Assembly (NCBI GenBank): GCA_964551815.1
Contig: CAZKEL010000046.1
Span: 1-19,625, forward strand
Origin: D37C17 sp964551815
GTDB lineage: Bacteria > Fidelibacterota > Marinisomatia > SCGC-AAA003-L08 > D37C17
Direction of reading: 5' to 3'
Length of the DNA: 19,625 nt
Positions 1 through 6,220 of this stretch are shown piece by piece. The notes beneath the pieces are model-generated. The model saw nothing but the letters and a program-made list of their open reading frames with translations, made no database searches and was not told the DNA's origin. Positions within the stretch are counted from its first letter, which is position 1; every line of letters starts with the position of its first letter. The translations under genes and the position numbers were made by a program.

Positions 1-91
1 TAAGGGCTTCCTTAATTCTATAAACTGGGGATAAGGTCTATTACTTGTCATGTTATTAGGGCTTGTCTGCGATCTATGTATTGATTTTACC

Positions 92-133
92 CCATAAACC
101 GTAAACCATAAACTATAAACCATCAACCGTACA
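92..133. repeat. Array of six degenerate heptamers (CCATAAA type)
   Basis: Six 7-bp units in strict register: CCATAAA, CCGTAAA, CCATAAA, CTATAAA, CCATCAA, CCGTACA. The array lies 46 bp before the SEC-C gene. The remaining bases 1-91 and 134-179 hold no gene that I can see. The same heptamer pattern recurs at 583-624 and 1190-1266. The function is unknown; similar short tandem heptamers are known as dispersed non-coding repeats in several bacterial groups. Confidence 0.8.
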
Positions 134-179
134 GCAATTCTCCTTGTTCTATTTAAAAAAAACCTATTAATCTTAATCT

Positions 180-443
180 ATGAAAACAAATAGAAATGAC
201 AGCTGTCCATGTGGCAGTGGTAAAAAATATAAACATTGTTGTGAAGCGAAGGATCTGCATACCGGGGAAGGGAATCAAACCATTCGCTGGCTCATCAAAG
301 GGGCAGTAGGTGTGTTCCTTGCTGTACTGGTTTGGGGAATTGTAGAATTTTTCAGCGAAGAACATCCTGAGATGGAAGCCTATAAATGTGACAATCCTAA
401 CTGTGGAAAAATCCATTACCGGCCTAAAACCGAGACGAATTAG
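180..443 (+). CDS. SEC-C motif zinc-binding membrane protein
   Basis: An 87-residue protein. Residues 8-22 form a SEC-C motif (Cys9, Cys11, Cys20, Cys21 within PCGSGKKYKHCC), the zinc-binding motif known from the SecA C-terminus and from many small proteins. Residues about 37-58 form one hydrophobic, probably membrane-spanning segment. The tail has a second Cys pair (Cys70, Cys75) that might bind metal. It is therefore probably a single-pass inner-membrane protein with a zinc knuckle in the cytoplasm. The ATG at 180 puts the SEC-C motif close to the N-terminus, as is common in this class, but no clear ribosome binding site precedes it. A role with SecB or the ribosome is conceivable from the family; nothing in the neighbourhood tests it. 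Confidence 0.85.
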   Translation: MKTNRNDSCPCGSGKKYKHCCEAKDLHTGEGNQTIRWLIKGAVGVFLAVLVWGIVEFFSEEHPEMEAYKCDNPNCGKIHYRPKTETN

Positions 444-582
444 TATTTTAGCTTTTAGCTCTTATCTTTGGGCTGTTTGCAGAAAAAATAAATGATGAAA
501 AATGGGAAAAAATTGGGTATAGTTTCAATTGGTACTTACCCCTTTATTTTCAGTTTGAAACATAAAACTTTTCCAGATTCTA

Positions 583-624
583 CCAATAACTATTATCCAA
601 TAATTAACAACTATAAACCATAAT
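583..624. repeat. Array of six degenerate heptamers upstream of the CBS gene
   Basis: The units in register are CCAATAA, CTATTAT, CCAATAA, TTAACAA, CTATAAA, CCATAAT. It is more degenerate than the array at 92-133 but has the same 7-bp period and overlapping consensus. It sits in the 267-bp non-coding stretch between the SEC-C and CBS genes, 86 bp before the CBS start. Nothing else was recognised in that stretch. Confidence 0.6.
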
Positions 625-710
625 AAATTCCTTCAATTATCTATTGCTTTTCATTTCAGCTTACTGTAAGATATAACCATAGATTAATGATTTAAATTAC
701 TGGAGAAAAG

Positions 711-1175
711 ATGGAATCAAAGCCCATAACAAGAAATTACATGACCACCCGTTTGGTTACCTTGTCAAAAAATATGGATGTGTATTTTGCCATTGGACTG
801 CTGCTAAAGAACGAAATTTCTGGTGCTCCCGTTATTGATGACGATAATAATCTGGTAGGCATTCTCTCCGAAAAAGACTGTCTGCGCATTTTCGCAAATG
901 GATCCTTTTATGATATGCCGGGAGGTCCGGTATCTCGCTTTATGACAGATGCAGTCTCCACAGTGACACCTTCTACAGACCTATTCGCTGTTGCCGGGAA
1001 GTTCCTCAAGCATAATTTTAGAAGAATGCCTGTAGTGGAAGGGAAAAAACTGGTAGGGCAAATCAGCCGCAGAGATGTACTGAGAGCTATTCACCATGAA
1101 ACCAGCCATGACTTTGACAGTGATGATATCAATGGGTATATCACGCAGGAAATGAAAGGCTCCCTGTCAAAATAG
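711..1175 (+). CDS. Two-CBS-domain protein
   Basis: A 154-residue soluble protein made almost only of a CBS-domain pair: CBS1 about residues 7-62 (YMTTRLVTL start, SGAPVIDDDNNLVGILSEKDCLR core) and CBS2 about 75-130 (FMTDAVSTV start, RRMPVVEGKKLVGQISRRDVLRAI core). Paired CBS domains form a Bateman module that usually binds adenosyl nucleotides (AMP, ATP, SAM) and senses energy or nucleotide state. No fused enzyme or transporter domain is present, so the partner is unknown. The 12-residue insertion with NGSFYDMPGGPVS between the domains matches a stand-alone CBS family seen in many marine bacteria (from memory). GGAG at 702-705 gives a plausible ribosome binding site for ATG 711. Genes next to it offer no functional clue. 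Confidence 0.9.
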   Translation: MESKPITRNYMTTRLVTLSKNMDVYFAIGLLLKNEISGAPVIDDDNNLVGILSEKDCLRIFANGSFYDMPGGPVSRFMTDAVSTVTPSTDLFAVAGKFLKHNFRRMPVVEGKKLVGQISRRDVLRAIHHETSHDFDSDDINGYITQEMKGSLSK

Positions 1176-1189
1176 CGCATATTGAATAT

Positions 1190-1266
1190 CAATTGATCAT
1201 TGACCATTGACTAATGACCATTGACAATTGACCAATGACAAGTGACCAATAAATAGTGACCAGTGA
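1190..1266. repeat. Array of eleven heptamers (CCATTGA type) running into the next start codon
   Basis: Eleven units in strict 7-bp register: CAATTGA, TCATTGA, CCATTGA, CTAATGA, CCATTGA, CAATTGA, CCAATGA, CAAGTGA, CCAATAA, ATAGTGA, CCAGTGA. It begins 14 bp after the CBS stop codon and covers the likely GTG start (1256) of the following gene. Its pattern CCATnGA is a variant of the CCATAAA pattern of the other two arrays. Confidence 0.85.
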
Positions 1267-1636
1267 CCTTATTTTCTACTCCGCCTTAGCCCTCATGCTC
1301 ACTCATCAGTATGATGCGGTTCGCTGCCATGAATGGCGAATGATTCCCCCTCTCTCTACTATGGAAGACGGACTTGCTCAACGAGTCTTCATCATCACTC
1401 ATTTTCCCATGCTGGTTCTCATTTTTTTGATTCTCACTCAGCCTGATGGAGGACTTAAATATAATTTCCAACTCATTACCGATATAATAATGACAGGGCA
1501 TATTGGAAAACATATTTTCCTCAACTCTCATGAGAAAAACGAGTTTAAAGATTCAGTCTCCAAAACTATCATATTTTTTGTATCCGCTTTTGCCCTATTG
1601 CATCTGCTTATCCTCTTGAATTTTATTTCCCTTTAA
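1256..1636 (+). CDS. Small multi-pass membrane protein, DUF6713-like
   Basis: A 126-residue hydrophobic protein with about four membrane segments: roughly residues 3-15, 43-62, 72-88 and 104-125. The N-terminal THQYDAVRCHEWRMIPPL stretch (His17, Asp20, His25, Glu26 in or next to membrane) and the later GHIGKHIFLN resemble a small uncharacterised membrane family that I recall as DUF6713; this was not searched. The only in-frame start that keeps the first hydrophobic stretch is GTG 1256, which lies in the upstream heptamer array; the next ATG (codon 14) would remove it. No ribosome binding site is evident. The function is unknown. The conserved His/Asp/Glu residues near the membrane could bind a metal or haem, which is speculation. 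Confidence 0.7.
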   Translation: MTSDLIFYSALALMLTHQYDAVRCHEWRMIPPLSTMEDGLAQRVFIITHFPMLVLIFLILTQPDGGLKYNFQLITDIIMTGHIGKHIFLNSHEKNEFKDSVSKTIIFFVSAFALLHLLILLNFISL

Positions 1637-1642
1637 AGGTTT

Positions 1643-1662
1643 GTAGGGGACGGGTTTCCCGT
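1643..1662. repeat. Short GTAGGGGACGGG hairpin, fragment of a dispersed element
   Basis: GTAGGGG is followed by a perfect five-base-pair hairpin (ACGGG-TTT-CCCGT, 1650-1662). The same GTAGGG(G) plus GGGACG/CGTCCC-like hairpin layout recurs at 3408-3491, 8062-8083 and 8123-8144. There is no U tract after it, so I do not call it a terminator. Confidence 0.5.
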
Positions 1663-1684
1663 TATCTGGTTTAATGATCATGAC

Positions 1685-1840
1685 GACCTCACTCTAACCC
1701 TCTCCTCACAGGAGAGGCCTGTCCGCCAACTACAATTTCAAAAAGCAGGCGGGGAACTTTACGCTCCTTCTCCTGTTGAGGAGAAGCCTGCCCGCCAACA
1801 CCAAAAATTGATGGAAGGAGGGGAGACGGAGGATGAGGTC
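1685..1840. repeat. Palindromic dispersed element with imperfect inverted ends
   Basis: The ends GACCTCA (1685-1691) and TGAGGTC (1834-1840) are inverted, and the pyrimidine-rich left end pairs imperfectly with the purine-rich right end over about 23 bases (16 matches). Inside, a short motif occurs twice in direct orientation: GGCCTGTCCGCCAAC (1717-1731) and AGCCTGCCCGCCAAC (1785-1799). There is no ORF. It fills most of the 303-bp space 1637-1939 and looks like a MITE- or REP-like non-coding element. Confidence 0.6.
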
Positions 1841-1939
1841 AAAATTAAGCCTCCCTCAAAACCAATATTCCGGCAATTCTCTTTGATAAATCGTGTATTA
1901 TGGAGTAAATCACAGCCAAGTTAAATTAGAGGGTAGTCT

Positions 1940-3355
1940 TTGAAAAATACTGGATTTTGGTTTGCCATGATTTGTTTGTCTGTTGCATTACAGGGTGAAG
2001 ACTGTACATCCGATTTTGATTGTGGTTACCCCAATTACTGCGTCCCCTCCAAAGGCTTTTGCCAACCTACCGATGATAACCCCGGTTTCTGTGTTGATTT
2101 AGCTGACTATACCTGTCCTGCCATCTGGGAGCCTGTCTGCGGCTGTGACGGCAATACCTACTCTAATGACTGCGAAGCCAATTATCAGAATTATATGGGG
2201 ATTGAGTATTGGGGGGAGTGTGGGTTATCTAATGAATGTACTATAAACAACTATTGTATAATTGATTTTATCGAGGATGGATTTTTGAATGTGCAGGATA
2301 TTGTGGGTATTGTCAATTGCATATTGGAAGGAAATGACTGCCCCTGCGGAGATGCCAATGATGATGGGAGTGTTGATGTAGCAGATATCGTTTTTATTAT
2401 TGATGTATTAATGTGGAGCGAACCTGACTGCTTTGTCTGCAGCGATAATGATGGGGATACCTGTGATGATTGCTCCTCTGGCACTTATGACCCTGCCAAT
2501 GACGGCTGGGATTATGATGGTGATGGTATTTGTGATGATGGAGATAGCGATGATGATAATGACGGCGTGATTGATTCAGAAGATTCTCAACCCAATAATG
2601 AGTTTATCTGCAGTGACACTGATGGTGATGGCTGTGATGATTGTTCCTCCGGCACTTATGATCCGCTAAATGATGGTTGTGGTGATACCATTTATGGCTG
2701 TACAGATGATCTTGCCTGTAATCATACTTATAATGCCACTGCTGATGATGGCTCCTGCTGGTATCCGTCAGTTGGATGTGAATGTACAGACGGTGAAGAA
2801 GCAATTGTAGATGAATGTGGTGTCTGTGGTGGTGATGGCTCCAACTGTGCGGATTGTATAGATGATGAAGGGTCGCAATGGGCAGTTTGTGAAAATTTAG
2901 TTCCTCTTTATGGCTGTGATTATCTTTGGGGTGAAGAGACATTGAGTGAAATGTGCCCATTCACCTGCGATGAATGCCCGGACTGCAGTTATATTCCGGA
3001 CTGGTTTGTGGCTCCCAATTGGGACCCTTTTTATTTGATAACCAGTACATTTTTAGTACTGATGGATGGAGAATCATTTAGTAAAGATAATGATTTGTTA
3101 GTTGCATTTGATAAAAATGGTAATATTGTTGGACATGGGATTGTGCTCATACCACCGTTTGGTCCCTACACCGGATCTATCCTATTTGAAATGTCAATTG
3201 GTGGAAATATAGGTGAAGAAATCCATTTTAGGTATTTTGATGAGTCCACCTGCCATATTTATGAAATTGATGAAACCTATATATTCAATACAAATGATAT
3301 TTTGGGAAATGTCATTAACCCATTTATATTAAATATTAATGGGGAGGGTGAATAA
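1940..3355 (+). CDS. Secreted mosaic protein: Kazal, dockerin-like, TSP3-like, ShKT-like modules
   Basis: A 471-residue exported protein. Residues 1-19 form a signal peptide. Visible modules: a short Cys-rich segment (22-41); a Kazal-type inhibitor-like domain (51-94, with PVCGCDGNTYSNDCEA); a dockerin-like pair of calcium loops (106-158; first loop imperfect, with Ile at position 3); two TSP3-like Asp-rich repeats carrying a CDDCSSGTYDP unit twice (168-246); GCTDDLACN..DDGSC (254-273); DECGVCGGDG (291-300); a ShKT-like Cys module (306-346, ending CPFTCDEC); and a Cys-poor beta-rich C-terminal domain (350-471). The last has the layout of a domain often fused to such modules in FCB bacteria (..DNDLLVAFDKNGNIVGHG..). 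The start is TTG 1940, chosen because it opens the signal peptide just after AGAGGG. Likely calcium-stabilised, disulfide-rich and surface or extracellular. Its ligand or target is unknown. Confidence 0.8.
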   Translation: MKNTGFWFAMICLSVALQGEDCTSDFDCGYPNYCVPSKGFCQPTDDNPGFCVDLADYTCPAIWEPVCGCDGNTYSNDCEANYQNYMGIEYWGECGLSNECTINNYCIIDFIEDGFLNVQDIVGIVNCILEGNDCPCGDANDDGSVDVADIVFIIDVLMWSEPDCFVCSDNDGDTCDDCSSGTYDPANDGWDYDGDGICDDGDSDDDNDGVIDSEDSQPNNEFICSDTDGDGCDDCSSGTYDPLNDGCGDTIYGCTDDLACNHTYNATADDGSCWYPSVGCECTDGEEAIVDECGVCGGDGSNCADCIDDEGSQWAVCENLVPLYGCDYLWGEETLSEMCPFTCDECPDCSYIPDWFVAPNWDPFYLITSTFLVLMDGESFSKDNDLLVAFDKNGNIVGHGIVLIPPFGPYTGSILFEMSIGGNIGEEIHFRYFDESTCHIYEIDETYIFNTNDILGNVINPFILNINGEGE

Positions 3356-3361
3356 TGTCTG

Positions 3362-3491
3362 AACCACGGATAATACAGATGAACACCGATTTTCATAAAT
3401 ATAATACCGTAGGGGACGGATTTAATTCGTCCCGAATAAAATTGGGTGGATTTAAAAACCCCTGCCTACCGGACAGGCAGGCACCCCTACG
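3362..3491. repeat. Dispersed repeats: AGATGAACACCGAT element plus triple-hairpin GTAGGGG element
   Basis: Bases 3362-3397 carry AACCACGGAT..ACAGATGAACACCGAT, the family also seen on both sides of the assembly gap. Bases 3408-3491 form a separate element bracketed by inverted CGTAGGGG (3408-3415) and CCCCTACG (3484-3491), with three hairpins in a row inside: GGGACG/CGTCCC (3413-3433), GGGT/ACCC (3444-3461), CCTGCCT/AGGCAGG (3461-3481). It ends 23 bp before the next start codon, so it would lie in the leader of that mRNA if transcribed with it. Confidence 0.65.
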
Positions 3492-3514
3492 AAATATTTT
3501 AATGGAGGCACACC

Positions 3515-5728
3515 ATGAAAACTAAACTCATTACCATTTTAATTATTTCAATTTTAATACCTGCAGGGCTTTTCAGCCAGAAACCATTGCAGCCTGTTAA
3601 AGCTTTGCCTAAAGCAATAGTTCAACAGAAGGTAAACCCAACACACTATATTCGCCAGGAGCGAGTTATGAAGAAGGATACTCGGGATGACCATTGCGAG
3701 GAGGGCTATGTGGATGACTGCTTTGGTAATGGAGATTGCTGCCCTGAGTCTTGGATTGGAGATGGATTTCCTGACTGTCCTAATACTTTTGGTTGTGACC
3801 TGTCATGCTATGATAATGATGGTGGGGATTGTTGTGGGGACAATTCATGCGATATACCAGAAACCGAAGCATCATGCCCCGAAGATTGTACAGATGAAGG
3901 CAGTGAAACCTGTGAAGATTGTCTTTATGACTACACCCCCTACGGCTCTGAATGCTGTGATACTGCCTGGGAAGAGTATAGCATTAACTGCGAAACATTA
4001 GAATCTAATTATAGCTGGGATTGTGAAGGATGTAATTGCCCTGGGGATGTACCCCCTGAATGTGGTGATGGCGATTGTAATGGTGATGAAACCTATGAAA
4101 CATGCCCGGATGATTGTGATCCATCTGCAGAATGTGATGAAGGATATGTAACAAATTGTGATGTTATGTCGCCAATTATTTGCTGTCCCGAATCGTTTAT
4201 TGGAGATGGATATCCGGATTGTAGCGATACATTTGGTTGCAACCTCACCTGCTACGACTGTGATGGTGGCGACTGCCCCGAGTCAGATCCGGGGTGTAGT
4301 GGTACTGACCCCTATTGTGGTGATGGAAACTGTGATACGGATGAATCTTATGAAACCTGCCCAGAAGATTGTCAAGAAGGGTCATATTGCGGTGATGGTG
4401 TATGTGGTGATGATGAATATTATAGTAATTGCCCCGATGATTGTACAGATGAAGCATGTTCATCCTGTCTTTATGACTTTACAGACTATGGAAGCCCATG
4501 TTGTGATACAGCTTGTTATGAATATGGGCTTGACTGCGCTACTTTAGAATCAGTCTACAACTGGGATTGTTCTGGATGTAACTGCCAATATCCGTGTGGT
4601 GATAATGGTGGAATTTGTGGAGATGGATATTGTGCTTCTGATGAATCCTTTGACACTTGCCCTCAAGATTGCTTACCCCCGGGTGAATGCCAGGCAGGTG
4701 AAGTTGCTGATTGTGCCGATGATGATTGCTGCAATGAATCATGGATTGGCGATGGCTATGCGGATTGCTCCGATCAGATTTACGGATGTGATCTCACCTG
4801 TTATGAAAATGATGGTGGAGATTGTGACTATCATTACTCTTGTGGTGATGGCTGGTGTGCCTGGGGAATGGGGGAAGACCCTGACAGCTGCCCTGAAGAT
4901 TGTAATGGCCATCAAATAGGTGATTATTGTGTTTTTGAATTAGATTTATCTGGAATAATTGATTGTAGTGGACTTTGCAGACCCATAGATGGTTCTTTAG
5001 AATTTGGAGATGATGATTGTGAGTCCGACTCCCCTTATTTTGCAGATTATAATTGTGCTGAATTTGGCTATGAATGCGGCGATTGTAACTTTGATTGGGA
5101 TGGCACTGACCCGCTGGGTTTTTGTGGTGAAGACTGCCCTGAAGGAGAAGTAGAGGGTGATGTAACTAGTGATGGTGAGACCAATGTGCTTGATATAGTC
5201 TGGGCAGTAAATCTAATATTATCTGGAGATGAACCTACTTTTGAAGAACTCTGTACCCTGGATTTAAATGGTGATGGCAATATTGACATATTAGATATAG
5301 TTTTATTGGTAAACCTCATTTTAGGTATTCAGGATGATACCTACATTATCAACACCGGCACCTCTTTTGGGGAATGCTGGGGCTACTGCAATTTTGATCT
5401 CCATCTGGAAGACTTACAGGGGGCTTACCAAGCCTATGGCTGGGGTGATGACCCTGATTACCCAGAACTGTATTTGGAGGAGTCCATTTCTGCTGACACC
5501 TGGAATGCCATTATAGACGGGTTTGATTTTGAAACCTTTCAGGATGTCCCCAATATTTTGGGCTGCCCCGATTGTGCCGATGGCGGTGCTGAATGGATAG
5601 AAGTTTTTTATGAGGGGCAATCCCATAAAGTCACCTTTGAGTACTACGAGACCATCCCCGGTTTTGAGAATATGGTGCTGGAACTACGGGCATTACGGCA
5701 GTCGTTCCAAGAACAAATGTTTCCGTAA
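3515..5728 (+). CDS. Secreted Cys-rich protein with LNR-like repeats, dockerin-like segment and CPDCADGGAEW domain
   Basis: A 737-residue protein with a signal peptide (1-21) and about 80 cysteines. Three repeat types alternate. Type A, LNR-like (Lin12/Notch), ends in DGGDC at 61-106, 207-254 and 392-437, plus a degenerate copy near 472-524. Type B, CGDGxC...TCPxDC, stands at about 107-125, 183-201, 268-286, 292-310, 368-386 and 443-463. Type C is a 43-residue module at 133-175 and 315-357, aligned without gaps. A dockerin-like pair follows (547-604: DVTSDGETNVLDIV and DLNGDGNIDILDIV). The C-terminal domain (about 610-737, TSFGECWGYC..GCPDCADGGAEW..VTFEY) is a small domain I recall from FCB secreted proteins. 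GGAGG (3503-3507) precedes ATG 3515. Asp and Cys density suggests calcium binding and disulfides outside the cell. The function is unknown; adhesion or matrix binding is a guess. Confidence 0.85.
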   Translation: MKTKLITILIISILIPAGLFSQKPLQPVKALPKAIVQQKVNPTHYIRQERVMKKDTRDDHCEEGYVDDCFGNGDCCPESWIGDGFPDCPNTFGCDLSCYDNDGGDCCGDNSCDIPETEASCPEDCTDEGSETCEDCLYDYTPYGSECCDTAWEEYSINCETLESNYSWDCEGCNCPGDVPPECGDGDCNGDETYETCPDDCDPSAECDEGYVTNCDVMSPIICCPESFIGDGYPDCSDTFGCNLTCYDCDGGDCPESDPGCSGTDPYCGDGNCDTDESYETCPEDCQEGSYCGDGVCGDDEYYSNCPDDCTDEACSSCLYDFTDYGSPCCDTACYEYGLDCATLESVYNWDCSGCNCQYPCGDNGGICGDGYCASDESFDTCPQDCLPPGECQAGEVADCADDDCCNESWIGDGYADCSDQIYGCDLTCYENDGGDCDYHYSCGDGWCAWGMGEDPDSCPEDCNGHQIGDYCVFELDLSGIIDCSGLCRPIDGSLEFGDDDCESDSPYFADYNCAEFGYECGDCNFDWDGTDPLGFCGEDCPEGEVEGDVTSDGETNVLDIVWAVNLILSGDEPTFEELCTLDLNGDGNIDILDIVLLVNLILGIQDDTYIINTGTSFGECWGYCNFDLHLEDLQGAYQAYGWGDDPDYPELYLEESISADTWNAIIDGFDFETFQDVPNILGCPDCADGGAEWIEVFYEGQSHKVTFEYYETIPGFENMVLELRALRQSFQEQMFP

Positions 5729-5746
5729 TGAACCACTAATTGGCAC

Positions 5747-5846
5747 NNNNNNNNNNNNNNNNNNNNNNNNNNNNNNNNNNNNNNNNNNNNNNNNNNNNNN
5801 NNNNNNNNNNNNNNNNNNNNNNNNNNNNNNNNNNNNNNNNNNNNNN
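5747..5846. other. Assembly gap (100 N)
   Basis: Exactly 100 N, the conventional filler for a gap of unknown size. The bases just before it (AACCACTAATTGGCAC) match the end of the 60-bp repeat unit found just after it, so the gap almost certainly lies within a tandem array that the assembler could not resolve. The true length is unknown. Confidence 0.97.
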
Positions 5847-5966
5847 GAATAATTTTAACCACAGATGAACACCGATATTCACAGAATTTTAACCACGAAT
5901 TGGCACGAATAATTTTAACCACAGATGAACACCGATATTCACAGAATTTTAACCACGAATTAGCAC
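5847..5966. repeat. Tandem repeat, two 60-bp units next to the gap
   Basis: Units 5847-5906 and 5907-5966 differ at one base (TTGGCAC against TTAGCAC). Each holds TTTTAACCACAGATGAACACC and AACCACGAATTGGCACGAAT-like segments. A partial further unit is seen before the gap (5731-5746) and a degenerate continuation after it (5967-5984). It belongs to the same family as 3362-3397 and, inverted, 6190-6207 and the tandem units at 8163-8356. No gene lies in 5729-6220. Confidence 0.9.
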
Positions 5967-5984
5967 GAATGGACACGAATTAAT

Positions 5985-6095
5985 TTAACCAATGATGAAC
6001 AAAGAATTAATCCAATACCCACTCTGTCATGCTGAGGTTTACCGAAGCATCTCAATCTTTGATTCAATTAGCAAACCATTGAGATTCCCCTCCCG
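5985..6095. repeat. 111-bp dispersed repeat, copy A (before the LRR gene)
   Basis: It aligns without gaps to 7861-7971 with nine mismatches by eye. It contains TCATGCTGAGGTTTACCGAA and CTCAATCTTTGATTCAATTA. It is non-coding in all frames over its full length. The remainder to 6220 holds no gene; 6190-6207 carries an inverted AGATGAACA-type fragment. Confidence 0.9.
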
Positions 6096-6220
6096 AAAGT
6101 TTTGGTCAAATTTTCAATACTGGGGTTTACACTGATAAAACCAGATATACACGGGTATTCTGATATGATAATATTGACCTCTACATCATCCATGTTCATC
6201 TGCGGTTTAGAGACACAGAA

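Noticed and set aside
1685..1840. Insertion sequence
   Set aside because: It is too short, with no transposase gene and no clear target duplication; at most a non-autonomous element.
2604..2960. Open frame on the minus strand (118 codons, His-rich)
   Set aside because: It mirrors the GAT/GGT-rich coding of the Asp-rich secreted protein on the + strand; low-complexity His/Ser content and no start signal. The same holds for the minus-strand frames at 4245-4463 and 4539-4742.
3687..4919. Long + strand frames overlapping the Cys-rich gene in another phase
   Set aside because: They arise from the biased TGT/GAT codon use of the real gene and have no domain, signal peptide or ribosome site.
5610..5976. 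Frames running through the N gap on both strands
   Set aside because: The open stretch is produced by the 100 N and by the 60-bp repeats (the minus-strand frame repeats the same 20 residues); there is no evidence for a protein.
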